A stretch of DNA of 64,000 nucleotides, from NCBI GenBank assembly GCA_015499995.1, contig JADNRV010000040.1:248001-312000 (forward strand). Reading direction: 5' to 3'. The notes under the pieces were generated by a model. It ran no database searches. It was not told the origin of the DNA and saw only the letters and a program-made list of their open reading frames with translations. This DNA is from Flammula alnicola (taxonomy: Eukaryota; Basidiomycota; Agaricomycetes; Agaricales; Strophariaceae). Below are positions 34,912 through 46,279 of the stretch, in pieces (the first letter of the stretch is position 1; the number at the start of each line of letters is the position of its first letter). The position numbers and the translations under genes are program-made.

Positions 34912-35588
34912 ATGGCTTCTATCTGCGCCAAAAGCAAACGCATCTTTGTCTCTCTCCATATTTTTTTCATCTATGCGGTCCTGTCAGGGCTTTCTGTTGC
35001 AAAATGGACGATGGAAGCGCTGCTCTGGATCCTATCTTTAGCCGGGCTAGGACCCAACGACATTGCGGACGGTGTCCCGAATGATCAACATCCCATCGAG
35101 ACAAACCCAACATCTGAGGTACAGTCCACACGGAAGAAACCTAGTTCTGTGGGCTTATACTCTATTTGAAGGTCTATCCAAATCCTCCCCCTCAGCATGG
35201 CGTTGGACGGGAGGTTCAGAATTGGAACGAAGACAACCTGGCTCGAATCATTAATATTCTCGATGATGTGTCTACCGAGTGGAGTGGCATGCTTTTTGGG
35301 GTGCGTCGTTTTCTTGCTGGAAAAACATATACTCCACTAACTACCAGCGCCAGAGTGACGACTCCATTACGAGCGCAGACCCCTTCTTACCGCCTGGTCT
35401 TTCGCAAAACGGCCACTCCCATGCATCCTATGCAATCATCGAAAATAGTATGGAATCTGTCAACGCTCCACCTATTCGTCCACGTATTACTCTTGCAAAG
35501 TTCGACACAGGAACAAAGGAGGTGAGTCACAGATTTCATTGCAAACCTCGAGACTTACAAGGGGACGAAAGTTTACCCTTCGTTATAG
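34912..35588 (+). CDS. Hypothetical protein with N-terminal membrane or signal segment
   Basis: Tentative four-exon gene (34912-35118, 35172-35300, 35348-35521, 35562-35588) with in-frame GT-AG introns of 40-53 bp, about 178 residues. The N-terminus has a hydrophobic span IFVSLHIFFIYAVLSGLSVA after a basic cap, then a second one ALLWILSLAGL, so it is membrane-anchored or secreted. The rest (NWNEDNLARIINILDDVSTE, DDSITSADPFLPP) has no family I know. The frame in the last exon stops after nine codons, while another frame from 35569 stays open to 35823 with plausible content (NIARDLYPAFWTPAP), so the 3' end may be different or frameshifted. Low confidence on the C-terminus. Confidence 0.4.
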
Positions 35589-36690
35589 ATCCTCGGTGCC
35601 TGAATTCGTCCCTAGTTCGCATTCTCGGGATATATCCGTCTCTGAGAATATTGCTCGGGACCTCTACCCGGCCTTCTGGACCCCGGCGCCAAAAGTCTCT
35701 GTAACTATCGCCACGCCTGTGAAACGTTCTCGCCGTGACCGCCGAACCCATTCTGCGAATTTTCTGTGTTCCAATACGGAGAGCCTTGGAGATCGAAATG
35801 TCCTTCAGCCTGTTCAAAATTGATTCTTGGTTTCTTTAAACCTTTCGTTCGTCTCTGAAGCATTCTTCTATATACCTACTATACCCCTTCTTGACCCTAT
35901 CAATCTCATAATATGTCGAGGTTTCGTCCAGATTACACCGTCGGTTTCAGATTTGAAATGCTTTTAAAATCGGGTGTTGCTTCTCGCGAACGGTTATATT
36001 GGACCCACAGACTGCCCCCCATCAAACAAGAATTCCTTCTAGTATATTACAAGTCCACTCAGGTGCGCCTATATTGAGGTCTTGCAGTGAGAGTGTTTGG
36101 TGATCGCGCAAGTGAGGTTCCACACATATTGTAGCCTTGCCACACCGGGGGATGGCGGCTTGATGCCTGATGCCTGAACGTGATGCATGATCTCTAATCG
36201 AACTTGGTGGAAAGGCCAGTTCATTTTTTTTTACTCATCAGCGAAACAGTTAGGAAAAGCAGCGTCGACGACGCGCTAAATACTACACAAGCTCCAAATG
36301 CCTGCACGACATTCAATCTTAAAATCGGTTCATAACCGATCTCGATCCCCGCACAAAGTTCACCAAACAACAGCTTGTGCGCCACAGTGTCTTGATGCCC
36401 CATCATCGTGAACCGAATTCAATCTCCCCCCGAGCTGCGATTCCGCACAAAAAGCACTTCTTTGTTTTATTCGAGTCTTCCGAGTCGTCGTAAGTAGGTG
36501 TACAGTGTCACCTGGGATGGCATCTCAGAACGCTGACGTTGCACTCAGGAGTGCAGGGTTGAAGTCTTCAAGTTGGCATCCGCGTCCGAAAGAACGCCAA
36601 GGACCTTTACCTGGTAAGAACGGGGCATTCGTCAACGCTCCAAAGGTCTTAAAGAACTGTACTCGTCCTCGACGCGCTGTTTCTATTTAG
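35589..36690. other. Stretch without a supported gene
   Basis: Contains the open frame to 35823 that may be the true 3' end of the preceding gene, then unremarkable sequence. ATGGCATCTCAGAACGC at 36517 opens a short frame (WHPRPKERQGPLPGKNGAFV) that may be the first exon of the tyrosinase relic. Confidence 0.4.
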
Positions 36691-37022
36691 TACGACGATT
36701 TCTCAGCATTACACATGGGCGCCGTTGAGATCAACAGGAACTGGAGACGCCGATGCACAAGCTATTCAGAACGGACAGAGTGAATCTGCACACAGTAATC
36801 CAACTAGGTATGTAAACGCATACAACGTGTTTTGGGGCGCATATATCCCCTCTTCTTCTTGACTTGCGCTGTCGTTATAGATTCTTGCCATGGCACAGGC
36901 AGCTACTTCTCGAACTTGAGAGCGCGCTGCAATCTGTTGCATGCTCAACCGCAGATCCTATCTTCTTTCTCCACCGATTGACTTTGGGCGAAATGGCAAG
37001 ATTCAGGACACTATGGCTCGAT
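36691..37022 (+). pseudogene. Tyrosinase (type 3 copper protein) relic with the middle deleted
   Basis: Two joined pieces, 36691-36807 and 36881-37022 (intron GTATGT...TATAG), read QHYTWAPLRSTGTGDADAQ, SESAHSNPTRFLPWHRQLL and, only 20 residues later, DPIFFLHRLTLGE. FLPWHR is the end of the CuA site and DPIFFLH is the CuB site, normally 100-200 residues apart. The whole intervening part, with the first CuB histidines, is missing, and the usual FLHH is FLHR. The enzyme would be inactive. Downstream plus-strand fragments to 37.8 kb may be debris of this or other genes. Confidence 0.55.
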
Positions 37023-39760
37023 GTAAGATTTACAGAGGCATGCATTTTCGAACGTCGCGAGACTCGAATGCTCACCAGTCATTATCAGATTTTATCCAAA
37101 GCGAGGAGACTCTATGTGGTTAATCGTGAAGGGTGAACCAATGCGGCAAGGGTTTAAACGGCATCATCGTTCCATGACCGCATGTTGCTGTCAAACCGTG
37201 AGTGACTTGAACATCGTCGGAAAATAAGCGATTCACGAACTTATCAAGATTGCGACTATCTGGATAGATGTATTTCGATCAGGAAAGCGGACACACCAGG
37301 TGTTCCCGCTTTACATCCAACGAGAAGGCCGCTATTTAATTGATGCCAAGAATACTGGCTTCAACCATGCGGGTTTGGAGATCCAGTTATAAGGAGACTT
37401 AGTATGAATAGATGTTCGAACATACTTTCATCAAAAGTAGGTTCTCCGAAGAAAACATTTCGCCTGAAGCAGAAAAGGGTAGGGCAGAGGCATCGACGAG
37501 GGGTTTGTGGAAACTACAAAGAGCGTCCGACGATATTACGCGGTGGTATCGGCTGTGATTGCGGGTGAAGAAAAGCTTGCTGCGGAGAAGCAGAGGACTG
37601 AAGCGAACTACGAGACTGGAGTGGCCACATCTCTTGACTTTGAGCTTCCTACGGTCCCCATCGCTCCTGAGTGTTCACGGATCCTCAAGTCCCCAGGAGG
37701 GTTGCGTTTACATCGCGAGTCGACGCTATGCGCCGGTGAAATATGAGGCGGGAAAGTCGCAGTTCAGGTTGACGCAGATGAAGGGAGCGCATGAATTTTT
37801 TGGGTAAACGTGTATCAGAGGGCTGGACATTTAGAGGTCCAATTTGAGGTGAGAACGACGAACCTTAGGTGACACTTGATTTGCATTGATTCATGCTATT
37901 ATGCTATTTTTGAAGGGGATGGACGGACTGTATCTGCCATCTGGACCGTGTGACTCTCAGTAAAAAGCAAAGTTAGCCATAGTCAATGCAGAGTCATGCA
38001 AGGTCAGCAAAAGTCGGCAAAAGTCAGCAAAAAGTCTTGCCTTGTTGAAAAAGTTCTTGGCATCGCAGACACCTCCGTATCATAGTCGTAGCTCAGTCAT
38101 ACACTAGTCATACAAGTCTTACAAGTCTTACATTTGACAAAGTTTGGAGGAAGTGAACTCGGACAGATTTCGCGTTTGTCGGTGAACTGTGGGAAAGTTC
38201 CCATATATATCACGTGAATACAATGTTCAAATTCGCGACTTGGCTGAATTCGCAACTTGTTCTCTTCGACCACTTCATGTAAGTTCCTGCTCTGCCTATC
38301 GGCATGGCCGTCTCTTTTCCATGGTATGTGGTCATCTTTATTACTTTATTTGCATGCACTTAAACCATTTAGTGCCACCCCAGAGGCATACAATGCCGAT
38401 CAGCGACTTAACGCTACGCAGAAGGCTCGAGGAGAGGGTCGACGGACAGGGATGGATTCCGAGACAAGGGTATGTCTCCTTTCCTTTTCTTGTGCGCCAT
38501 TGACTCATACATTGTGCAGACACCTCCACTCGCACCAAGCGCAGAATAAATCCTCGAGGGAATAGAATTCGTGGACCGGCATGGATGCGGTCATTGAGTC
38601 AAGTTAGGAACGGGCAATGAGGCACTATGTTGGTTTAGGATTATGGTAATACATCCCTCCATCTTTGTATTGGTACATATGTAGTATCTGGCCTAGGAAT
38701 ATACCTTTGTTCTTTGTGCTTTCTAAATGCCTGGAGTGAGGAATATTAAAGAGAATGACTGGGATCTGACTTTTCTATGACTATTTTATTTGCATTTTGC
38801 CGTCATCAGAGTTTTACTGATGTATGACTAGTGTATGATCAGCCACGACTAGAGAATACACTGTAATGACAATTTACTGACTATAGACAACATTGACCTG
38901 TTGCCGCAAGTCAAAAACGCGTTCCCCAAAGCAGATAATAGTCAGTGAAAGGTAAGTTTTTCTATTTCCGACTATTTCGTGACCAATTCACGACTAACTA
39001 CCGACTTCATTTTTTACTGAGTGTGACTTGGGCAGCGAATCTTCCACGGTTCGCCTTTTACACGGACGGAAAGCGGGTTGAAGGCGACACAGTTGAATTC
39101 ACGCCTGCAGGTCGCGTCGAGCGAAGGCTGTTGCAAAGGCTGGGATCTGGTGTCTAAAGCACGGTCACACCTGGACGGTACGTCATAATCGCTTGTAATT
39201 GTTCGATAGGCTATGCTGAGTGACCTACAGTCGAGAAACTTGAGCTGGGTCGTATGGACATGGTGGAGCCTGGGGCCGGAAGAGCCGTGAACGAGCTGCA
39301 CAGCGTCTCGGCGAAGAATGGGCTGCTGCTCGTGACCCAGGATGGGGAAAATTCGAGGTGGACGTTATGTATGAAGCGCAGCAGCAAGTCCGCATTGCCG
39401 GCATTTGCCTCTTCTGGAGATATTTTGAGCTCGGACTCGGAGAGATATGTGGCGTACACCGACGCGAGTCCCGAGTGACTTTCAGAGTGCAATTTAAAAG
39501 AACTCAGGTCAGCATAAAGTGTCTGGCCGAGGCTGGATGCACTGGATGGGTTGCTGAATTTGCAAACAGGTCCTGTTTAGAGGAGAGTGAGGACGTCAAT
39601 CGGAAAATATTGATTGGCTGGGGAAATAGGACAGCCCCAATTGGCCCAGCTCAAAATATGACTAAGTGGCCGCCGGGCCGTGCGTGACATAACGCGGCAG
39701 TGACTTGCACTTTATATATATTTCAAAGTTGCGAGTCCTTCTCTTTCACCCCCGCCATCC
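37023..39760. other. Gene-relic zone without an intact gene
   Basis: Several plus-strand fragments look once-coding: IKIATIWIDVFRSGKRTHQV near 37.25 kb ending at a stop, ASRRYAPVKYEAGKSQFRLT near 37.72 kb, RFAFYTDGKRVEGDTVEFTP near 39.05 kb and LLLVTQDGENSRWTLCMKRS near 39.33 kb. They are in different frames, broken by stops, and match no family I recognise. A purine-rich run with three GTC(A/G)GCAAAA units occurs at about 38004-38032. The last 60 bp hold a TTTATATATATTTC box serving the CCC1-like gene. Confidence 0.45.
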
Positions 39761-40863
39761 ATGTCGTCTCCACTCTCAGATTCTTCTGCCTCCTCCACTC
39801 CGACCGTCGTGCCTCTACCATCCCGCCCGGATGCCGCCGCCCGGCAGAAAAAGCCCCCCGTTTGGCCAATTGACCAATCCGTACCCGGAGTACAACCCCC
39901 ACCCGCCCCCAAATGTGCTAGGACTGCCCGCGAAGATGGCGTTTGTTGCAAAGACCTCATACACGAAACGCGAACCCTGGTTGACCCCGATATAGTTCGT
40001 GATGTGTGAGTCTTTACTTGGAAACCAGACATGTCGCTGTCCCGAGCTGATGTCACATTCTTTAGTGTCATTGGCTTGTCAGATGGCCTAACTGTTCCTT
40101 TTGCCCTTACTGCCGGTCTTTCCTCGCTCGGAGACTCAAAACTTGTCGTGTTCGGTGGTATTGCCGAGTTGATTGCAGGTGCTATTTCGATGGGCATTGG
40201 TGGCTTCCTTGCTTCTCAGGCAGAGCGTGACCACTATCGTTATCTCCGATACCATACGGCCCAGCGTGTTCTTAAGAGTTGTGCGGGCGAGATGGAGCGC
40301 GAGGTTTCAGACGTGCTTGGACCAGTTGGCGTCGATGAGAGGACGTGTCGCGCCGTTGCACACTCTCTCCAAGAAGTCGAAAACGTTCATGGTGCTGCTG
40401 CCGTCGATGGTCGTACCGTCCCAGATGAAGAAAATGCCAAGTTGCGATTAGGTAAAGAGGTTGGTCTGACCGCCTTCCTGCTCAAATTCGGTCAAGGACT
40501 GGGTACGTGAAAACCCCTCTGTTCACAGTCTTACTTTTCACTGACATCCAATGTGCAGAGGAGGTTCCAAATAAACGGATGTATGTCTCGGCTTTCACCA
40601 TCGGCCTGGGATATCTCCTTGGCGGAATCATTCCACTGTTACCCTACTTCTTCCTCCACAACGCTCAAGTTGCTCTCATATATTCATCCGTCATTACTGG
40701 AGTCATCTTGCTCATATTCGGCGCCGTCAAGGCACGCATCACAGGTGCGGCTGTGAAGCCACTGGACTACGTCTGGGGTGCATTCAGTACCCTCATGGTT
40801 GGAGGTATATCGGCGGCTGCTGCGTACGGCATCGTCAGAGCCCTCGAAACAACTGGCAAGTAG
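39761..40863 (+). CDS. CCC1: CCC1/VIT1-family vacuolar iron/manganese transporter
   Basis: Moves cytosolic Fe2+/Mn2+ into the vacuole. Exons 39761-40005, 40066-40502 and 40559-40863 give 328 residues. After a 75-residue Ser/Pro-rich cytosolic tail, the first membrane segment has the family signature VIGLSDGLTVPFALTAGLS, followed by FGGIAELIAGAISMGIGGFLAS and QAERDHYR, where the conserved Asp, Glu and Met line the metal path. A cytosolic helical loop comes next (AGEMEREVSDVLG, DEENAKLRLG), then three hydrophobic spans (AFTIGLGYLLGGIIPLLPYF, ALIYSSVITGVILLIFG, FSTLMVGGISAAAAYGI), giving the five-helix fold. A TATATATA element at 39714-39721 lies 40 bp upstream of the start. Together with the copper-fist gene it is the second metal-homeostasis gene here, but they are 17 kb apart. 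Confidence 0.94.
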
Positions 40864-41333
40864 GAATGGTATTCAGTTGGATATATTTGTACCTATACCG
40901 CAAGACGTTATCTCTTTTTCTATGGTTTTTTTTTACCGTCTTTGTCTTTGTTCCTTGCATTTACATTCTCCTGCTACTGTTATTCACGATTATGCCGCAT
41001 GTAATACCCCTTCTCCTCGTTCCTATTCACGTATCACTTGTAGCCTCAGCACATATTATAATGTCCGATGTACTTCGTATGCCACCTATGTTCAGGTTAA
41101 ATAAGTCAAACCGGAAAGCAAATCTATTGAGCGTGTGCAGGAAGAAAACGTGTTGCCATTATCGACGACAAGAATTACCTATAAATTCTTCGCATAACAA
41201 AATAATTTTTTTGCTCGTTTTTCCACTTTCTCCTTGCTTTCTCCGCCCAGGCTATTATCAAGTCTAACCCTGTCTAACCTCGCGATGACTTCGGCGAAGA
41301 CAACCAGATATTTTTAAAACAAGAAAAACAAAC
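40864..41333. other. Intergenic stretch between the CCC1-like gene and the tRNA
   Basis: Pyrimidine-rich 3' flank of the transporter; frames here have no motif. Confidence 0.5.
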
Positions 41334-41419
41334 TGCCCCAGAGAGACTTGAACTCTCGATCTTCCGATGCCGATGTGATCATAACAGTCGGACGCCGTAA
41401 CCAACTAAGCCATGGGGCA
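41334..41419 (-). tRNA. tRNA-Asn (GTT) with a 13-nt intron
   Basis: Complementary strand folds as a full cloverleaf: acceptor TGCCCCA/TGGGGCA (7 bp), D arm with AGTTGGTTA loop, anticodon stem TCCGA/TCGGA, loop CTGTTA-A with anticodon GTT at 41383-41385, variable region AGATC, T stem GAGAG/CTCTC with loop TTCAAGT. The 13 nt at 41369-41381 sit one base 3' of the anticodon, the canonical tRNA intron site. No CCA is encoded, as usual in eukaryotes. Confidence 0.92.
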
Positions 41420-41652
41420 CATGGAAAACAGGTCTCCAATGGTTCCACATGCTGATGTCAGTGAATTTGACGCCCAAGCCAGCAAGGGCGCTACTTCTCA
41501 CGTGTGTGTGTCCTCACGACTTCACGATGTTCTAGATTTTCAAAGTATTTTCAAAACAACAAGCACGTCTAAGAAGGCCGAATACTAGTAATACAGAAGG
41601 TGTTTCCTCCCAGAAAGTCGAATGATATAATAATAATAAAATCAAAGGCAGC

Positions 41653-41796
41653 TCATCCCTCCCTGGCGGTTTCCTCGTTGGTGGGGATGGGCTCAGTGTG
41701 AGAGACGACGCAGTAGGAATTGCCGCCGCCGCTTCCGCCAGTCTCCTCGTTGGTGGGGGTGTCGACGATGATGGGGGTGGTGAAGAAGGAATCCAT
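41653..41796 (-). CDS. Mating-pheromone-precursor-like small ORF
   Basis: A 47-codon ORF starting MDSFFTTPIIVD, the MDxF/T-rich start typical of basidiomycete lipopeptide pheromone precursors, then PTNEETGGSGGGNSYCVVS. The NEE/ET site resembles the processing region and YCVVS looks like a C-terminal CaaX farnesylation box. However, the frame does not stop after CVVS: it continues HTEPIPTNEETAREG to a TGA. The extension repeats PTNEET, at DNA level CCCACCAACGAGGA, as if a second unit began. A TATAAA box lies 59 bp upstream of the ATG, as in other short pheromone genes. No STE3-type receptor is in the window. Functional prenylation would need an exposed C-terminal CaaX, so this may be a non-mating paralogue or a copy whose stop was lost. 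Confidence 0.55.
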   Translation of the reverse strand: MDSFFTTPIIVDTPTNEETGGSGGGNSYCVVSHTEPIPTNEETAREG

Positions 41797-41854
41797 TTGT
41801 GTTGTTGAAGTTGCGAATGCAACTGGGGAAATTTAGGCCGTTCGATGTCCACAT

Positions 41855-41860
41855 TTTATA
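41855..41860 (-). promoter_or_regulatory. TATA box of the pheromone-like ORF
   Basis: TATAAA on the minus strand (CTATAAAATG context), 59 bp before the start codon, a compact-promoter spacing. Confidence 0.5.
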
Positions 41861-43711
41861 GATGAACAGCGCTTTGTGACGGGCAGGTCGACGTGCCCGG
41901 GAGGTGGGGAGTGAGCGCTTTGCACAGTGCCTGGCGCATTTGACCAGACAATAATGATAGACAAAAGTATAATTGTTCTCGAAGAGCCGGTGCATTTCGA
42001 AACAATAAAAGGTATTTTCCTGTGTGCAAAAAGGCTCTAAGAGAAAAAGGGTTCCTCCTCTAGTGCTGAACATTCGTGCAGAGTCTGTAAACACGTTCAG
42101 AGTGCCGTAGCCAATAATTGACTGATTAGATATCGGTGTCTGTCAGTCCGTAGGGAGAACAAAAGGCCAGCGAGTCAAAATCTTTAGGCAGGTCGAAGAG
42201 TAACCCATGTTTGTTTTTTGACGTAAAGATCTTCCTCTGTTCTTGTGATTTGAGGAATGAAGAGCGGGGTAACGTATTAACGGCCTCCAAAACAAATAAA
42301 AAGACCGAAAGCTGTGTGGTGGCGCACTCTCCAGAATCGGCGGGCTTTCCCAGGAACGGCCTACGGAGTCACTGGCACCGCCTTGTGGCCAGGGCCAAAG
42401 TGTGAAATTGGCATTTATTGTTTTTTTTTTTTTTGATCTCGAAAGGATGATCGTCTTCGAGATTTGAGGAATATAGAGATAGTACACCAGGATGGACATG
42501 GAGAGTGAATGTAACTTTAAGTTAGAGAAATAGTCTGAGGCCCAGCTGAGTACAGTGTAGATTGTAAAAGTAGAGCTCACACGACTACAACGAAGGTAAT
42601 AGCGCCAATTCTGTCTTCGGGACTCTTAAAAGAGCAATTTCGACCTTTTGAGATGGTGTTATTGGTTTCGAGTCCCCGGCGGTAGTAACAGTATAGCTCT
42701 ACATGCATTCTTTTGTGAGGAGGATTCGAGGGTTGCGTACAATTGTCTGAGTTGATCCGAATGTGTCGAAGATGCAGCAAAGATGTACGTCCCTGCGTCG
42801 TGCAACGTCAAGTTTGATTGTCGAAGGTCGATTGCATGATCATCGAGTCTCTAGTGTCCCCGGATGAACACTCGCGGCTTGCCAAACCGTATGAGCCGAG
42901 GCTGATATGCATACGTCAATTTCCTCCTAATATACTTATCACCGAAGATCTCTTCGCGTGAAAAATCTCGAGACCTTGCAGAGTTATTGCAGAGACCCGG
43001 CCGGCCGCGTCGAAGGGGCTCTAACGGCACAGATTTGAGGGTTGATATTAACTTTAGCGAGACGAAGGGCTGGCTGAAGTTTGCGAATGAATGAATAATT
43101 CATCTATTTGAAAACAGATGAGGGCCCAAATGTCATGTGTGATGTAGGGCGCCTGGGGTACTAATAGGTGAATGGTCTTTTTTGCGGTGAGTGAGTGCAG
43201 AAGAAATGCGGGAGAGGTGAGTTTAAAAAAAAATAACCAATGGGATTCATGAAACGGACACCTTCAGCAATTGTCAACCTCTCAGCTCCATTGTCCAAGG
43301 TGCGCTTCATTTTAAGAACCATATAGGATCGACGAATGGGAGTCCAAGTTTGTAGCAGATCGTAGGCCGACGTCAAACACGCAATACAAGCTGGCAGCAA
43401 GGGGCTCCATTCTAGTCTTCTGAGTGATAGTTCCGAAGTTATGGGCCCATTTGCCTCGTGTATGACGCGTGTCACACTGAATGGACTGTCCGGGAAGTGG
43501 CTGGAGGACAGCTAGGAGAGGGTTGTGCATGTGAGTGTTGAAGACTCATTGCCGGTCATAGCCACTTTAAAAGCGAGAGGGATGGCAGTGAAGAATGAGG
43601 TACACAGTCTGCGTGGCGGTGTCATTGTGATATAAACGTCCTCGAGGCCACTTCGGTTTGGGAATCCACATCACTCTGCCTCTGCATCATTCAAGGTCTC
43701 CCTTTCACACC
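41861..43711. other. Intergenic stretch, no supported gene
   Basis: Minus-strand frames at 41693-42094, 42143-42580 and 43161-43530 have no recognisable content. A run of 14 T at about 42420-42433 and an A run near 43226 are the only low-complexity points. Confidence 0.5.
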
Positions 43712-45921
43712 ATGGGCACCTCCCAAAGCCGACCTGAAAGCCACATCGATCGTCTGAAACGATATTCAAAGGCTGACCTCAAGTCACCGCTCAAGTCCGC
43801 TTTTGGACGACATTCAGCAGCGACCAAGACAGCGTCCTCGCAAGAAGGAACCACCGGACACTCGGCCAAGTCTAACGAAAGTGAGGGCACAGCAAGTGAC
43901 TACGAGACGCCCATCTACGAGACTCGGGGACGAAGCACGGCTGCGGTGTGTGTCAGTCCATTTTCTGTAGACTTGTACATGGTGGTGGCTGTGTCGAGAG
44001 TGGTCAGATTGTATCACTTGTACTCATTCTCATTTCCTGTTATCATTCCTTCTTCAACGTCAGCTACAACCACCTCCTCCCCGTTCTCAACCTTCAATGC
44101 CTGCTACAGTTCCTTGCCAGGTACGCCCATCTTCCTCTTCTCATCCTCTCTCTATATCAGACGCCCGTCGCCTGCAGTACCGAACAGGAAAGACGCTTGG
44201 CAGCGGCACTTATGCCATCGTGAAGGAGGCTATCCATGTACAAACAGGAAAGTACTATGCCTGCAAGGTCATCAACAAGAGACTCATGGAGGGACGCGAA
44301 CACATGGTTATTTCCTTGCTCCATCCGATCCCTATCGATGGTCCTCATCCCCTTGACCCTAGGTCCGCAACGAGATCGCAGTCCTCAAGCGCGTTTCTAG
44401 CGGTCATCCCAATATTGTCACTCTCCATGATTACTTTGAAGTACATGTCTCCTCATTTCTCCCTGTTTGATTTATGTCTTACTTGCTTCATCAGACCGCC
44501 CACAATCTCTACCTCTGCTTCGACCTTTGCACGGGCGGAGAACTATTTGATAGTATATGTGCCAAGGGAAACTACTACGAGGCGTAAGAACTCTCTTTAC
44601 CGCCCATGTATCTTGCTAAATCGCATTTTCATTAGTGATGCTAGGGCGCTTCTCCGAACCATCTTCGTTGCAGTGAAATACATTCACGATTCGGGCATCG
44701 TCCACCGCGGTATACACTACCCATCTGCATCTAATCCGCCTTATCTTATGTCCGTCATGTGCAGACCTGAAACCCGAAAACTTGTTATTCCGTACCCGAG
44801 CTGAAGATGCTGATATTATGATTGCCGATTTCGGTTTGAGCAGAATCATGGAGGAAGAGAAATTGAACCAGTTGACCGAGATTTGTGGAACACCAGGGGT
44901 GAGTCTAGTTTGTAGGCGTGGCTCTACATTTTTATGTACTGCGACACTACTCATGTGTCTGGTTGCTGATCACTGTTCTAGTACATGGCCCCAGAAATAT
45001 TCAAAAAGAGTCTGTTTTCGTTACCTGAATCCTCATATCGAGTCTCATGATTCATATAGCCGGTCATGGGAAGCCTGTTGACATCTGGGCAATGGGAGTC
45101 ATCACCTACTTCTTGCTTGCTGGATACACTCCATTCGATCGCGATTCGCAGCAACAAGAAATGGAGGCAATCATCGCCGGAGACTACAAATTTGAGCCCG
45201 AGGAGTATTGGCAGAACGTTTCCGAGACAGCGAAGGATTTCGTTAGGACGTGTTTGACTGTCGATCCTGCCATACGGCCCACGGCTGCGGCTGTCCTGCA
45301 ACACAAGGTATGTTTCTTTGTTTCTTAATTGTCGTTGAAAGTTTTGACCGTCCTTCAAGTGGTTGGCCTCCGAGAAGCCTCACTTCGTACCTGACCCGAC
45401 ACGTGAAGACGGTGGTCCAGCTGATCTCTTGCCTAATGTCAAGAAGGCATTCAATGCCAAGAAACTTTGTACGACATTTTCGTGTGTGTGTGGCAAGCCG
45501 GGAACAATGCTAAACACATGTTTCTGGTGCAGGGCGTAAAGCTACTTCTACTATCAAAGCTGTGAACAGGATGGCAATCCTCGCACACGCCGATTCGGGC
45601 TTGGCCCAAATGAGAGAGAATCTGAACCAATACAAGGAGGAATCTGCGAGAGTATGTTATTGCCTTTTGTGTATCGTTGAATTTATCCTGATATTATCTG
45701 TACAGGAAAACCTGGAGGTATGCTTTGCCAAGCTTGAGATATCCAAGGACGAGGACACTGACGGATTACATCAGAGCGTGGATATCACCTATCAAGAAGG
45801 ACTGGCAGCGAAGCATTCTAATGATATTTCCGCTGCAAACCACGATGATATTAACAGCAAGCTCGCACGGGCGAGCTTGGACGAGAAGGATAAGACTATT
45901 CAGGGAGGTCAGGACAAGTGA
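43712..45921 (+). CDS. CMK1: Calcium/calmodulin-dependent protein kinase (CaMK I type)
   Basis: Ser/Thr kinase activated by Ca2+/calmodulin. Eleven exons (43712-43945, 44064-44306, 44363-44440, 44495-44583, 44636-44709, 44765-44898, 44982-45009, 45060-45307, 45360-45468, 45533-45651, 45706-45921) give 523 residues. MGTSQS at the N-terminus fits N-myristoylation. The kinase domain has GSGTYAIVKEA (glycine loop), YYACKVI (ATP lysine), GHPNIVTLHDYFE, CTGGELFD, HRDLKPENLLF (catalytic loop, created by splicing between R and D), DFGLSR, and CGTPGYMAPEIF with the CaMKK-target threonine. KPVDIWAMGVITYFLLAGYT and DPAIRPTAAAVLQH close the fold. After it, KKAFNAKKLWRKATSTIKAV is a basic amphipathic helix that fits the autoinhibitory and calmodulin-binding site. 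The acidic C-terminal tail is not conserved in families I know. The catalytic residues are all present. Confidence 0.94.
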
Positions 45922-46279
45922 TGTATTTATGATGGATTGTCTGTGTAGCCTGAGCCTCCCAGGCCTGTCGGGGAGTTAACATCGAAAGCGATTCCCAATT
46001 TATGGCGGAGCATACTGGATATTGATCAATCTAGGAGGGTACCTAGTACTATTATACATGCAATCTCTACGCTATTAGTCACTCCGAATCACCGCCTTGA
46101 AATTGAGGAAGTCGCTGCTTCATCGTTCCAATCTTTACACAAAATGCTACACAGACCTGACACGATACACTTTCTCAAAGAGCCTAAGCATCATCTAGCT
46201 ATAAAACGTCACAACTCCTCGTCCATGCGCACAACTTGCCAACCCGTCGTGTTCAAGCAAATCCGAAAGTAGCAAATGA
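45922..46279. other. Convergent intergenic stretch between CMK1 and CSN3
   Basis: 358 bp between two genes that converge. No motif beyond AT-rich 3' ends. Confidence 0.5.

Noticed and set aside
39712..40197. 161-codon minus-strand frame
   Set aside because: Antisense of the first exons of the CCC1-like gene, no independent support.
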